Source of the DNA: JBCBWG01 sp036804185
GTDB taxonomy: Bacteria; Pseudomonadota; Alphaproteobacteria; Rhizobiales; Hyphomicrobiaceae
Length of the DNA: 48,554 bases
Reading direction: 5' to 3'
NCBI GenBank assembly: GCA_050330095.1
Contig: JBHJOC010000041.1
Span: 1 to 48,554 of the forward strand
How positions within the stretch are numbered: position 1 is the first letter of the stretch; every line of letters begins with the position of its first letter. Below the pieces are notes generated by a model, which was given only the letters and a program-made list of their open reading frames with translations, had not been told where the DNA came from and did not search any database. Of the stretch, positions 7,593 to 15,513 are shown piece after piece. A program made the position numbers and the translations under genes.

Positions 7593-8552
7593 CTAAAGGA
7601 CGTCACCGTCGGCGAACGGGTAGCTGCGCGCGCAGAACTCGCAGGTCACGGTCACGCGGCCCTCGGCGTCACGCATGCTTTCAAGGTCTTCAGCACTGAA
7701 AGACTTGAGAAAAGAGCCGATCCTATCGCGCGAGCACTGACAATAGGTCCCGATCGGATGGTCGTGAAATACCCTCACACCCTCCTCGTGGAACAGCCGG
7801 TAGAGCAGCCGCTCCGCCGACAGCGTCGGATCGATGAGTTCGTGATCCTCGACAGTCCGCGCGAGTGCACTGACCCGCAGCCATGCGTCATCGTCATCGC
7901 CGAGCAGGAAATCATCAGGTGCGTCCTCTGGCGGTGGCTTACCGCCTTCTGGCGAGACGTGCTGAACCATGATGCCTCCAGCGCGCCAATGCCAGGCATC
8001 GTCGCCGGTATCCCGCAGGCTACGATGGCGCGCGACGGCAAGCCGGATGTAGGTCGGCAACTGCTCCGATCGCCGAAAATAGACCTGGGCCGCATCGCTG
8101 AGCGCAGTCCCCTCGAGCGGGACAATCCCCTGGTAGAGGTCCATTTCCGGACCCTGGTCGATCGTCAGGGCGAGGTGGCCCGACCCGAGGAGGGCGCCGT
8201 GGTCGAAAGCTGCGAGCTGCTCCGCGTCAAGGGAACGATCAAACGAAGCATAGCCGCGCAACTGGCCCGGCGTCCGGTAATTGGTGACAAAGAACCCGAG
8301 GGGCCCGTCCGACCGGGTTTGCACGATCAGCCTGCCGTCGAACTTGAGTTGTGACCCGAGCAGCGCCGTCAGCGCCAGGGCTTCCCCCATCACTTCAGCG
8401 ACCTGGGTCGGATAGGCGTGTCGCGTCAGGATCTCGTCGGTTGTCGCAGAGAGGCGCACGATGCGCCCGCTGATGCCGGACGTTTCGGTTCGGAACGGCA
8501 AAACGAGATCGTCGCGCGGCGGGCGATCGCGGAAATCGATGCTGCTGCTCAT
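7593..8552 (-). CDS. hslO: Redox-regulated molecular chaperone Hsp33
   Basis: Cytoplasmic holdase chaperone activated by oxidation, 319 aa. Conserved zinc-binding cysteines are visible near the C-terminus as CQC (YCQCSRDR) and CEFC (VTCEFCARSYPF), the canonical CxC plus CxxC switch. The N-terminal half has the family blocks EILTRHAYPTQVAEVMGEAL and ALTALLGSQLKFDGRLIVQ, and DGPLGFFVTNYR. The ATG at 8552 fits the alignment; the open frame extends upstream without a better start. It lies 56 bp downstream of argF, the same argD-argF-hslO order I recall from rhizobia. Confidence 0.95.
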   Translation of the reverse strand: MSSSIDFRDRPPRDDLVLPFRTETSGISGRIVRLSATTDEILTRHAYPTQVAEVMGEALALTALLGSQLKFDGRLIVQTRSDGPLGFFVTNYRTPGQLRGYASFDRSLDAEQLAAFDHGALLGSGHLALTIDQGPEMDLYQGIVPLEGTALSDAAQVYFRRSEQLPTYIRLAVARHRSLRDTGDDAWHWRAGGIMVQHVSPEGGKPPPEDAPDDFLLGDDDDAWLRVSALARTVEDHELIDPTLSAERLLYRLFHEEGVRVFHDHPIGTYCQCSRDRIGSFLKSFSAEDLESMRDAEGRVTVTCEFCARSYPFADGDVL

Positions 8553-8608
8553 GACTGCGAGGACTCTCTGGTTTTCATCTTGAGGCCCTGCCGGTCGATC
8601 GTCAGGGC

Positions 8609-9526
8609 TCAGCCGAGACACCACGCGAGAATAGCTTTTTGTGCGTGAAGCCGGTTTTCCGCCTCATCCCAAACGACCGACTGCGGGCCGTCGATCACCT
8701 CGGCCGATACCTCATGGCCACGATAGGCTGGCAGGCAGTGCATGAAAACGGCGCTTGGCTTTGCTCGTTTCATCAACTCAGAACCGACCGCATAGGGGCC
8801 AAGAAGCTGCTTACGCCGCCCCTCATCGTTCTGACCCATCGACACCCAGGTATCGGTCACAACGCAATCAACGCCGGCAACCGCATCGTCCGGATCGTCG
8901 ACGAGATCGATGCTGGCACCCTGGTCCTTGGCCCAGGCAACGATCTCGGCGGGCGGTCGCAATTGGGCCGGACACGCAAGCCTCAGTGTGAAATCGAGGC
9001 GCGCTGCGGCGTGAATCCAGGAAGCCGCGACGTTGTTGCCGTCCCCGACCCAGGCGACAATGCGCTTCGAAACGGGCCCGCCATGTTCCTCGAGCGTCAT
9101 GATGTCGGCGATCACCTGGCAGGGGTGGCTCTGATCAGAAAGCCCGTTGATCACGGGGATTTCGGCGTGGGTTGCGAGTTCGACAAGGGTCTCGTGATCA
9201 CGCGTGCGCAGCATGATGGCATCGCCATAGCGCGACAGCACCTTCGCCGTGTCTGCGATCGTCTCGCCGCGCCCAAGCTGCAGATCCGAATGGTTGAGCG
9301 AAATCGTCTGCCCGCCGAGCTGGCGCATCGCGACGTCGAACGAGACCCGCGTCCGCGTCGACGGCCGCTCGAAGATCATCAGCAGGATACGCGTGTCGAT
9401 GTCCTTCGGCTTGAGGTCCTCTGGCACCCGGCGGCCGGCGCGTTTCATCGCGTGGGCACTGTCGAGGATCGACCGGAGCGTTACGCGATCGAGATCATGG
9501 ATGTCGAGGAAATGTCTAACGGACAT
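8609..9526 (-). CDS. argF: Ornithine carbamoyltransferase
   Basis: Makes citrulline from ornithine and carbamoyl phosphate in arginine biosynthesis. The 305-aa length is normal. Seen: the carbamoyl-phosphate loop FERPSTRTRVSFDVAM, HPCQVIADIMT, the ornithine loop DTWVSMGQ and the catalytic HCLPAYRGHEVS near the C-terminus. The start at 9526 (MSVRHFLDIHDLD) matches the family; upstream in-frame residues look non-coding and the ribosome site is weak. It is the middle gene of argD-argF-hslO, 194 bp after argD. Note that this gene is unrelated to the large NodU-type carbamoyltransferase at 19679. Confidence 0.96.
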   Translation of the reverse strand: MSVRHFLDIHDLDRVTLRSILDSAHAMKRAGRRVPEDLKPKDIDTRILLMIFERPSTRTRVSFDVAMRQLGGQTISLNHSDLQLGRGETIADTAKVLSRYGDAIMLRTRDHETLVELATHAEIPVINGLSDQSHPCQVIADIMTLEEHGGPVSKRIVAWVGDGNNVAASWIHAAARLDFTLRLACPAQLRPPAEIVAWAKDQGASIDLVDDPDDAVAGVDCVVTDTWVSMGQNDEGRRKQLLGPYAVGSELMKRAKPSAVFMHCLPAYRGHEVSAEVIDGPQSVVWDEAENRLHAQKAILAWCLG

Positions 9527-9720
9527 CGACGGTGTTGGTCCTTCGGCATCAGCGAGAAAGGAGGGAACGACCCTGGGCTCGGCTTGGAACGGAGCTGAGG
9601 TCTGTGAATGCGGCTCCCGGTTCGGACTTGACCTGGACCCGACGGGCCGGGGCAAGGACGTTCGGCTGAGCAAACCCGGCTTGCGCGCGCGTGCGAGCCG
9701 TCGGAATGGCAGTCACGGGG

Positions 9721-10989
9721 TCAGCTCTCAGACGACTTCACCCTGGTCAGGGCACGGCCGACCCGATCGACTGCCTCTCGCAATTCAGCGCGTGTTACGG
9801 TGAGTGGGGGGATGAGGCGCATCACATTGCCGCCAGCGGGAACCGTCAAGAGTTGCTCGGCGAGGCAGGCATCCACGACTTCGCCAACCGCTGCCTTCAG
9901 GGAGAGCCCGGTCAGCAAGCCTCGCCCCCTGACATCACCGACCATGTCCGGGAAAGAATCCTGGAGCTCCGCCATCATCTGCTTGAAGGCGAGCGCCTTC
10001 TCCTCGACGTCCTCCAGAAAACCAGGCGCCAACACCACGTCCAGCACCGCGTTGCCGACAGCTGTCGCAAGCGGGTTGCCGCCAAACGTCGAACCATGTG
10101 TGCCGGGGACCATCCCGACTGCGGCCTTATCGGTCGCAAGGAAGGCCCCGAGCGGGAAACCACCGCCAATACCTTTTGCAATGGCGATCGCGTCCGGCTC
10201 GATATCGCTCCACTGGTAGGCGAACAATCTCCCCGTTCTGCCGATCCCGCACTGGACCTCGTCGAACATAAGTAAAATGCCATGCTCGTCACAGAGCGTC
10301 CTGAGCCCTTCGAGGCACTGCTTCGGGACGACGGACAGGCCCCCCTCACCCTGGACAGGCTCGACGAGGATCGCTGCGGTCTCTGGCCCGACCGCGGCTT
10401 TGAGCCCGTTATGATCACCAAACTCGACATGGTCGAAACCCGGCATGTCCGGCCCGAAGCCCTCGAGATATTTGGCGTTGCCGGCCGCAGCGATGGTCGC
10501 GAGTGTCCGGCCGTGGAACGAACCTGAAAACGTGACGATGCGATTGCGTTCGGGGCGCCCACTGACAAACTGGTACCTGCGCGCGAGCTTGATCAGGCCC
10601 TCGCACGCCTCGGCGCCCGAATTGCAGAAGAAAACTTTGTCAGCAAAGGAGTGCTCGCACAGGCGCTCAGCCAGACGCTCCTGGTTCGCGATCCGGTAGA
10701 GGTTTGAAGTATGCCACAGCCGATGCGCCTGCTCGGTCAGCGCCGCGACGAGGTGCGGATGAGCATGGCCCACAGCGTTGACGGCGACGCCACTGCCGAA
10801 GTCCAAGTAGCGCTCGCCATCCACCGTGAAGAGCCAACTGCCTTCACCACGCGAGAACACCACGTCCTTGCGTGCGTAAGTGCCCATCACAGCAGGCGAC
10901 GGCCCGCGACCATCGAGCCTCGCACCGATGCCGTCATCGGCATGGGTCGCGACGAGGGCTGAGGGCTGCGGCTCAACGATGGCGGACAT
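9721..10989 (-). CDS. argD: Acetylornithine aminotransferase (class III, PLP)
   Basis: Converts N-acetylglutamate semialdehyde and glutamate to N-acetylornithine in arginine synthesis, possibly also acting on succinyl-diaminopimelate. The protein is 422 aa from ATG 10989. Visible class III motifs: FCNSGAEACEGLIKLAR, FHGRTLATIAAAGN, LMFDEVQCGIGRTG, the PLP lysine in AIAKGIGGGFPLGA, and HGSTFGGNPLATAVG. The first 30 or so residues are less conserved, and MGTYARKDVVF is a possible internal start. It heads argD-argF-hslO and is divergent from gcrA; its 160-nt leader contains a hairpin listed separately. Confidence 0.94.
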   Translation of the reverse strand: MSAIVEPQPSALVATHADDGIGARLDGRGPSPAVMGTYARKDVVFSRGEGSWLFTVDGERYLDFGSGVAVNAVGHAHPHLVAALTEQAHRLWHTSNLYRIANQERLAERLCEHSFADKVFFCNSGAEACEGLIKLARRYQFVSGRPERNRIVTFSGSFHGRTLATIAAAGNAKYLEGFGPDMPGFDHVEFGDHNGLKAAVGPETAAILVEPVQGEGGLSVVPKQCLEGLRTLCDEHGILLMFDEVQCGIGRTGRLFAYQWSDIEPDAIAIAKGIGGGFPLGAFLATDKAAVGMVPGTHGSTFGGNPLATAVGNAVLDVVLAPGFLEDVEEKALAFKQMMAELQDSFPDMVGDVRGRGLLTGLSLKAAVGEVVDACLAEQLLTVPAGGNVMRLIPPLTVTRAELREAVDRVGRALTRVKSSES

Positions 10990-11118
10990 CTGTAGGGGTT
11001 TCCATCGGTTCACAGGTTGGGGCGGCGTGGGCCTTTCGACCTGTTCTCGGCCTCGACGTGCGCTTCGACATGCGCAAGGTGGGCCGCACGATCGCTTAGC
11101 CTGCCGGAGTGCACAACG

Positions 11119-11143
11119 CAAAAACCGCCGGCAAGCGGCGGTT
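11119..11143 (-). terminator. Intrinsic-terminator-like hairpin in the argD leader
   Basis: On the minus strand a perfect 8-bp stem (AACCGCCG / CGGCGGTT) with a 5-nt loop ends in a short T-run (GGTTTTTGCG). It lies about 130 nt upstream of the argD ATG and just downstream of the candidate argD promoter. It could be an attenuator, a terminator of some upstream transcript, or a stabilising 5' hairpin. Confidence 0.45.
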
Positions 11144-11155
11144 CAAGTTGTCAAA

Positions 11156-11184
11156 CGTTATGTTCGGACGTTGGCCAATGTCAA
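11156..11184 (-). promoter_or_regulatory. Candidate sigma-70 promoter for argD
   Basis: Minus strand: TTGACA (11179-11184), 17-bp spacer, ATAACG (11156-11161). The -35 is perfect and the -10 is weak. It would give a leader of about 160 nt beginning with the hairpin at 11119-11143. Confidence 0.4.
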
Positions 11185-11641
11185 CGACGATGGCGATCAG
11201 CCTCCGCGCACTGCTGCGAGAACCTTACGGTCAGCAAGCCCCGGCCATCGAAACATACAGAGAACGCGAATCGAGCGTGGCAATCATGGCACGCCCAGAA
11301 GTCAACAGTCGATTAACGTCACGAACGGATTGAGCAGTCCGAGCCTGCGGTCTACGTTCTCGTCCAGAGGTTGCGGGGGACGTGTACTGTCCGCCAGCGT
11401 CGATCCTCAAAGTACCAAGCGTTGTACAAAGAGCATGCGGTCACGATCCGCGGTTCCGCTCTGATGCGTTTGCAAGTTCCGCGCTCTGTATAAGCGCGTC
11501 GCGTTTCCCATCGTTTGCGTCTCGTCGCTTCTGCGTTCGCTCGTAGGTGTAAGCCTCGTCGAGCCCGTGCGCCGGAAGCTCCTTCTCTCATGCGCGATTC
11601 GATGCGCTGAGACCAATCGCTTTTGCGATGGAGCATACGTC

Positions 11642-12265
11642 ATGTCTTGGACCGATGATCGCGTCGAAACTCTCAAGAAGCTCTGGTCGGAGGGCCTGAG
11701 CGCGAGCCAGATCGCAGGCCGCCTCGGTGGCGTCAGCCGCAATGCCGTGATCGGTAAAGTGCACCGCCTCGGGCTCTCAGGCCGCGCAACGACGACCCGC
11801 AGCACATCGACCCGCGCGCGTCGCCACCTCCCAACTTTGAAGCGTCCGCAGCGCCCCCGGTTCAATCAGCCAGGCAACCCGGCCTTGCGCGCGCTTTATG
11901 CACCTGACGCTGATCTGCCAGCGCTCCCGAGTGATCACAACGAGATCCCACCCCACGAACGCATCCCGCTGATCGAGCTGAAGGAGTGCAGTTGCCGGTG
12001 GCCCATCGGCGACCCGCAGACCGGCGAGTTCGGCTTCTGCAACGCGCAAGCTGTTCCGGGCCTTCCATACTGCGAAGCTCACGCGCGGCGCGCGTTCCAG
12101 CCACCGCAAGCCCGTCGTCGCGATGCCCGCCCTGACGGGCAACCGTCGGCGCACCTGACAAGCAGCCTGCCGCAAAGCCCGCAGACCTCGGCCGCCAGCA
12201 GCGCGAGTGACCAGCAGCCCTGCGTTGCGGCCAGCGCAAATCCAGATCCGGTCAGCTCGGACTGA
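11642..12265 (+). CDS. gcrA: GcrA cell cycle regulator
   Basis: GcrA is an alphaproteobacterial sigma-70 cofactor that activates cell-cycle promoters carrying methylated GANTC. The 207-aa protein opens with the hallmark MSWTDDRVETLKKLWSEGLS, then ASQIAGRLGGVSRNAVIGKV and HRLGLSGR. The C-terminal domain is also present: PLIELKECSCRWPIGDP, then FGFCNAQAVPGLPYCEAHAR. It is longer than Caulobacter GcrA because of a Pro/Ser/Ala-rich tail. The ATG at 11642 is fixed by homology. Its 3' end overlaps the convergent MaoC gene by 14 bp. Confidence 0.96.
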   Translation: MSWTDDRVETLKKLWSEGLSASQIAGRLGGVSRNAVIGKVHRLGLSGRATTTRSTSTRARRHLPTLKRPQRPRFNQPGNPALRALYAPDADLPALPSDHNEIPPHERIPLIELKECSCRWPIGDPQTGEFGFCNAQAVPGLPYCEAHARRAFQPPQARRRDARPDGQPSAHLTSSLPQSPQTSAASSASDQQPCVAASANPDPVSSD

Positions 12266-12779
12266 ATGCACGGTCGTGCGTCTGCAAAAGCGCCCGTGTC
12301 AGCCAGGTCGCGACCAGGGCTGGCTTGGCAACATTCTCGATCTCGACGGTCACATCCCAGCTGAACTGGACCTGATCGCGGCCGAGCCTCGACACCGCAC
12401 TGAGGACGAAACGTCCTCTGATAGCATCACCGCATCGGACCGGGTGGGTGAAGCGGACGCGCTCGAAGCCGTAGTTGAGGCCCATCGCCAATCCTGCGAT
12501 CGGCGGAACGGCGTCAGCGCGCATGCGTGACACCAGGGAGAGGACGAGAAACCCGTGGGCGATCGTCGTGCCGAAGGGACTTTCGGCAGACGCCCGCTCC
12601 CGGTCGATATGGATCCATTGGTGGTCGCCCGAGACCGCTGCGAAGGCATCGATCACGGCCTGGTCAATGGCGATCCAGTTCGACACCCCGAGTTCTCGCC
12701 CGACGAACTCCTCAAGGCGTTCGAACGGTAATGTCCCAGGTCGTGGTGCCTCCTCTGGCGTGAGCCGGAATTCGCTCAT
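12252..12779 (-). CDS. MaoC family (R)-hydratase/dehydratase
   Basis: Hot-dog-fold enoyl-CoA hydratase-like enzyme, 175 aa. The catalytic Asp/His signature is visible in FAAVSGDHQWIHIDRERA, followed by SPFGTTIAHGFLVLSL, GLNYGFERVRFTHPV and CGDAIRGRFVLSAV. Typical single-domain length is 150-160. Its start overlaps the stop of the reductase gene (ATGA), so the two form an operon in which a CoA-thioester hydratase follows an acrylyl-CoA-type reductase. The natural substrate is not determined by the sequence. Confidence 0.9.
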   Translation of the reverse strand: MSEFRLTPEEAPRPGTLPFERLEEFVGRELGVSNWIAIDQAVIDAFAAVSGDHQWIHIDRERASAESPFGTTIAHGFLVLSLVSRMRADAVPPIAGLAMGLNYGFERVRFTHPVRCGDAIRGRFVLSAVSRLGRDQVQFSWDVTVEIENVAKPALVATWLTRALLQTHDRAFSPS

Positions 12780-13771
12780 GGCGCGATCTCAACGACGATA
12801 CGACCCTTGACTTGGCCTTTCAGGATTGCTGCGCCGAGGCCTGGGAGATCTTCGAGGGCCGCCGTCTCGACCATGGCATGGAGGGTTGCCAATGGCAGGT
12901 CGCGCCCAATCCTGCGCCAGGCCTCCAGGCGACGCTCGTAGGGCTGCATCACGCTGTCGATACCGAGTAGGTTCACGCCGCGCAGCAAGAACGGAATAAC
13001 CGTCGTTTCGAGTTTCGCCCCACCCGCGAGACCAACGGCTGCGACACTCGATCCGTAGGCCATCTGGGGCAGGATGGCGGCGAGCATCGAGCCGCCGACC
13101 GCATCGATGCACCCAGCCCAAGTTTCGCGATCGAGCGGCCGACCCGATGGCGTGCTGATCGTTTCGCGCGGTACGATGCGCGCTGCGCCAAGGCTCGTCA
13201 GATAATCGGCCTGCTCCGGCCGGCCCGTTACAGCAGCAACACGATAGCCAAGATTGGCAAGGATCGCTGTTGCGACCGAGCCGACGCCGCCTGCTGCGCC
13301 AGTTACCAGAACCTCGCCCCTCGATGGGTCAAGGGCATGCGCCTCCAGCGCCATGATCGCGAGCATGGCGGTCAAGCCAGCAGTGCCAACCGCCATTGCG
13401 TCACGCGTCGAGAGCGCATCGGGCAACGGCACGAGCCAGTCCGCCTTCACACGCGCCTTCTCGGCATAGCCACCCCACCAAGCCTCCCCAACGCGCCATC
13501 CAGTCAGCACCACGCGATCGCCAGGGTTGTATCGCACGTCCGTCGACTGCGAGACCGTGCCAGAGAAATCGATACCGGGAACGTGAGGATATGTGCGGAC
13601 GAGGCCACCGAGACCCTGCAGGCAGAGGCCGTCCTTGTAGTTCAGCGTCGAATATTCGACGTCCACCGTCACGTTGCCATCAGCTGACAGCGCTGCAGAA
13701 TCGAGCGCTCGAATTTCCTGTGTGATCGTCCCATCGGCTGCTTTGTCGACCACGAGCGCGCGAAAAGTCAT
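12776..13771 (-). CDS. AcuI/YhdH-type acrylyl-CoA reductase (MDR family oxidoreductase)
   Basis: Zinc-free medium-chain reductase, 331 aa. Seen: VEYSTLNYKDGLCLQGLGG near the N-terminus, HVPGIDFSGTV, DRVVLTGWRVGE, the NADPH-binding VLVTGAAGGVGSVATAILAN, then MPYERRLEAWRR-like and LPGLGAAILKGQVKGRIVV at the end. These match the YhdH/AcuI family, whose characterised members reduce acryloyl-CoA to propionyl-CoA with NADPH. GGAG precedes the ATG. It is the first gene of the operon with the MaoC dehydratase. Whether it detoxifies acryloyl-CoA here is inference. Confidence 0.9.
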   Translation of the reverse strand: MTFRALVVDKAADGTITQEIRALDSAALSADGNVTVDVEYSTLNYKDGLCLQGLGGLVRTYPHVPGIDFSGTVSQSTDVRYNPGDRVVLTGWRVGEAWWGGYAEKARVKADWLVPLPDALSTRDAMAVGTAGLTAMLAIMALEAHALDPSRGEVLVTGAAGGVGSVATAILANLGYRVAAVTGRPEQADYLTSLGAARIVPRETISTPSGRPLDRETWAGCIDAVGGSMLAAILPQMAYGSSVAAVGLAGGAKLETTVIPFLLRGVNLLGIDSVMQPYERRLEAWRRIGRDLPLATLHAMVETAALEDLPGLGAAILKGQVKGRIVVEIAP

Positions 13772-13895
13772 CAGGGTGTCTCCGTTTCTCCGTCGAGCCG
13801 ACTACGCCGGGCCGACCATGACTGATCAACCACAACCGCAGCGCGGCGGTACGAGATCCAATATGTTGCTCGCACCCTTTGATTACCAAAGTTTG

Positions 13896-13949
13896 TTCCG
13901 GCGTCTCACGAAGGTGACGGACGAACTCGGGAAAGCGGGTACTAGCCGC
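13896..13949 (+). repeat. Dispersed intergenic element, copy C
   Basis: Third copy of the 54-bp element, plus strand, reading FRRLTKVTDELGKAGTSR (39/54 to copy A, 41/54 to copy B). Similarity to copy A begins earlier at a shared CCCTTTG. An open frame containing it runs from an ATG at 13818 to a stop at 14036 (72 codons), but has no ribosome site. It lies between the acuI-like gene and the 3' end of the PcfJ-like gene. Confidence 0.7.
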
Positions 13950-13981
13950 ACCGCATTGGCGTCGTCAAAGCACAACCGCGA

Positions 13982-14010
13982 TTGGGGGAAGACCTTATCT
14001 CTTCCCCCAA
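13982..14010 (-). terminator. Perfect 11-bp hairpin embracing the stop codon of the PcfJ-like gene
   Basis: TTGGGGGAAGA (13982-13992) and TCTTCCCCCAA (14000-14010) are perfectly complementary around a 7-nt loop. The TAA stop of the leftward gene lies in the loop and first stem. There is no T-run, so it may act as a stabiliser or a rho-independent-like pause rather than a classic terminator. Confidence 0.5.
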
Positions 14011-15158
14011 CGCGTCAGGTCGCGGACAGGCTGTAGGAGGCGCGCCAGCGCTTCGCCGCTCGCAACCTCTGGAACGAGCGGGTGATCGGCGAACCTGCGC
14101 CGGACCGGGCGCCACAGTTCGCGCCAAGTGTCAGCGTTGGGCTCAGAGACCGCAACAGCGTCCGACGGCAGTGCATACCGACGCTGCTCGGCCAGCCAGA
14201 GGAAAGCCGCCGACCAAAGATGGTCGCCGACGGTCCCATTGTTCGGACCCCGCAGCTGCGCGATCTGCGGAATCCCCTCGTGAACCCAGTGGCGCTGGAT
14301 CTCCAAGGTCGCAACCGGCACCGCGCCGCGCCGGATGCTGAATAGGCGGCAGCGCCCATCGGCCAGGACACGCACGTAGTCGGCCACGCATGTTTGCATC
14401 GCGTCCGCCTCGGCGGCGAGGTCGGCCACCGAGACGAGAGGTACGAAGCGATAGCCGCTGGCACGTCCGCCGGCGAGCCAAGGATCTGCGAGCCCCTTGC
14501 TGCCGATCAGAAGTTCCTGCTCGAGCGCCATCAGCCATCGCACGGCGGCGCGACATGCGCCCGCAAACGACATGCGATCGTTGAACCGGCCGTCGAGAAG
14601 CTTCGCGATTGGCACTTCCGGCAGTTCGGAGACGACGGCAAACAACCCAAGCACCATCAGGGCATCCTTGGTCATCGAAGAGGCCCACATGGCAGGGGTT
14701 CGAGCTGCCCATACCGCGAAAGCCTCAGATCCCAGGTGGTAGCACGTGGTGACGGACCCGAGCCAAGGCGCAATCTCCTTCGCCTCTGCCGGGATACAGC
14801 CAACGAGCCGCGACGCTGCCGGACCGTCAGGCGGCAGATGCGCGGGCCAAGCCGGCGTGATGGCAGCGGGCGGCAGCCGGCGCGTCCAGAGCGGAAGCGC
14901 AAGCGCCGTCGCCACCGACTTCAGAGGTCGGCCGGCTTTGACAAGCTCGAGCGCTGCCGCGCGGCGGCTCTTGGGTCCGCGTTCGTCGATCAGATAGAAC
15001 GCCGCAACCGGAAAGCTCGCCACGAGATCTGAACAGGCAGGGTGAGACGCTGCAAACGTCGCAAGCCGATTTCGATACGGGCGCTTATACCGTCGGATAA
15101 CCGACTGGATATCGACCGGACACGAATTCTGCACGCCCTCGAAAACTGGAACGCCCAT
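13995..15158 (-). CDS. PcfJ-like domain protein, function unknown
   Basis: 387 aa from ATG 15158, which has GGAGTTGGAG just upstream; a GTG at 15182 is in frame. The C-terminal third carries the PcfJ-type block: ADAMQTCVADYV, then GRCRLFSIRRGAVPVATLEI, then IPQIAQLRGPNNGTV. In the family this reads roughly as a His/Gln-Cys-Val pair, a Cys-x-x-G region, an S-I-R strand, ATLEI and Q-x-x-G-x-x-N. PcfJ domains were named from an enterococcal conjugative plasmid but are also chromosomal; their biochemical role is not known to me. The N-terminal half has no motif I recognise. No conjugation genes are nearby. Confidence 0.65.
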   Translation of the reverse strand: MGVPVFEGVQNSCPVDIQSVIRRYKRPYRNRLATFAASHPACSDLVASFPVAAFYLIDERGPKSRRAAALELVKAGRPLKSVATALALPLWTRRLPPAAITPAWPAHLPPDGPAASRLVGCIPAEAKEIAPWLGSVTTCYHLGSEAFAVWAARTPAMWASSMTKDALMVLGLFAVVSELPEVPIAKLLDGRFNDRMSFAGACRAAVRWLMALEQELLIGSKGLADPWLAGGRASGYRFVPLVSVADLAAEADAMQTCVADYVRVLADGRCRLFSIRRGAVPVATLEIQRHWVHEGIPQIAQLRGPNNGTVGDHLWSAAFLWLAEQRRYALPSDAVAVSEPNADTWRELWRPVRRRFADHPLVPEVASGEALARLLQPVRDLTRWGKR

Positions 15159-15513
15159 CGCTCCAACTCCGAAAACGGGCACACTCCATCGCTATCTGTG
15201 AAATATCTCACACAGACCTGATGATCATATGCCAATGGGTTTGAACGGCGAATTTCTTCGCGCGCGGTGCAATGTGAGGGGGTGCATTTTCGAAATCGCC
15301 AGAAGCGATAAACCCGCGGCACGCCGAGCCAGTTTTGCATCACGGATGCGTCGCCCGCTTACGAAGCCTGGACAATGCCCAAGCGCCCAATCAGTTGGCG
15401 ACGTCGTGATGGCTCAGTCGTGTAAGCGTTCATCGCAAGCCGCACAGGACCGTTGACGTCCCGCGCGGCTGGCGATCGCGCTCGCGTGTCAGGTGCAAAC
15501 GCACGCTGCGGCT
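15159..15513. other. Intergenic region upstream of the PcfJ-like gene
   Basis: About 355 bp. Short minus-strand frames occur (for example a stretch ending NAYTTEPSRRRQLIGRLGIV near 15360-15430) that look partly protein-like but lack a start with a ribosome site. No tRNA or clear terminator is visible. It could be decayed coding sequence. Confidence 0.35.

Larger units (their letters stand above)
10990..11641. other. 650-bp divergent intergenic region between argD and gcrA
   Basis: No convincing gene on either strand; the open frames here are compositionally noisy. It holds a putative leftward argD promoter (11156-11184), a hairpin with a T-run on the minus strand (11119-11143), and GANTC sites such as GATTC at 11596-11600, just upstream of gcrA. 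GANTC is the CcrM methylation target in alphaproteobacteria, and GcrA acts with CcrM. I looked for tRNA or sRNA signatures and saw none I could defend. Confidence 0.5.

Noticed and set aside
6792..8354. 520-codon plus-strand open frame across the cyclase and hslO genes
   Set aside because: Antisense to two well-supported genes and spans their intergenic gap; no recognisable motif.
8639..9598. 319-codon plus-strand open frame opposite argF
   Set aside because: Shadow of argF, whose catalytic motifs are complete.
10990..11641. tRNA or small RNA gene in the argD-gcrA gap
   Set aside because: No cloverleaf or T-loop consensus found by eye; only one hairpin with a T-run.
13995..15182. Treating the PcfJ-like gene as part of a conjugative element
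   Set aside because: No relaxase, type IV secretion or partition gene is nearby; the domain also occurs on chromosomes.
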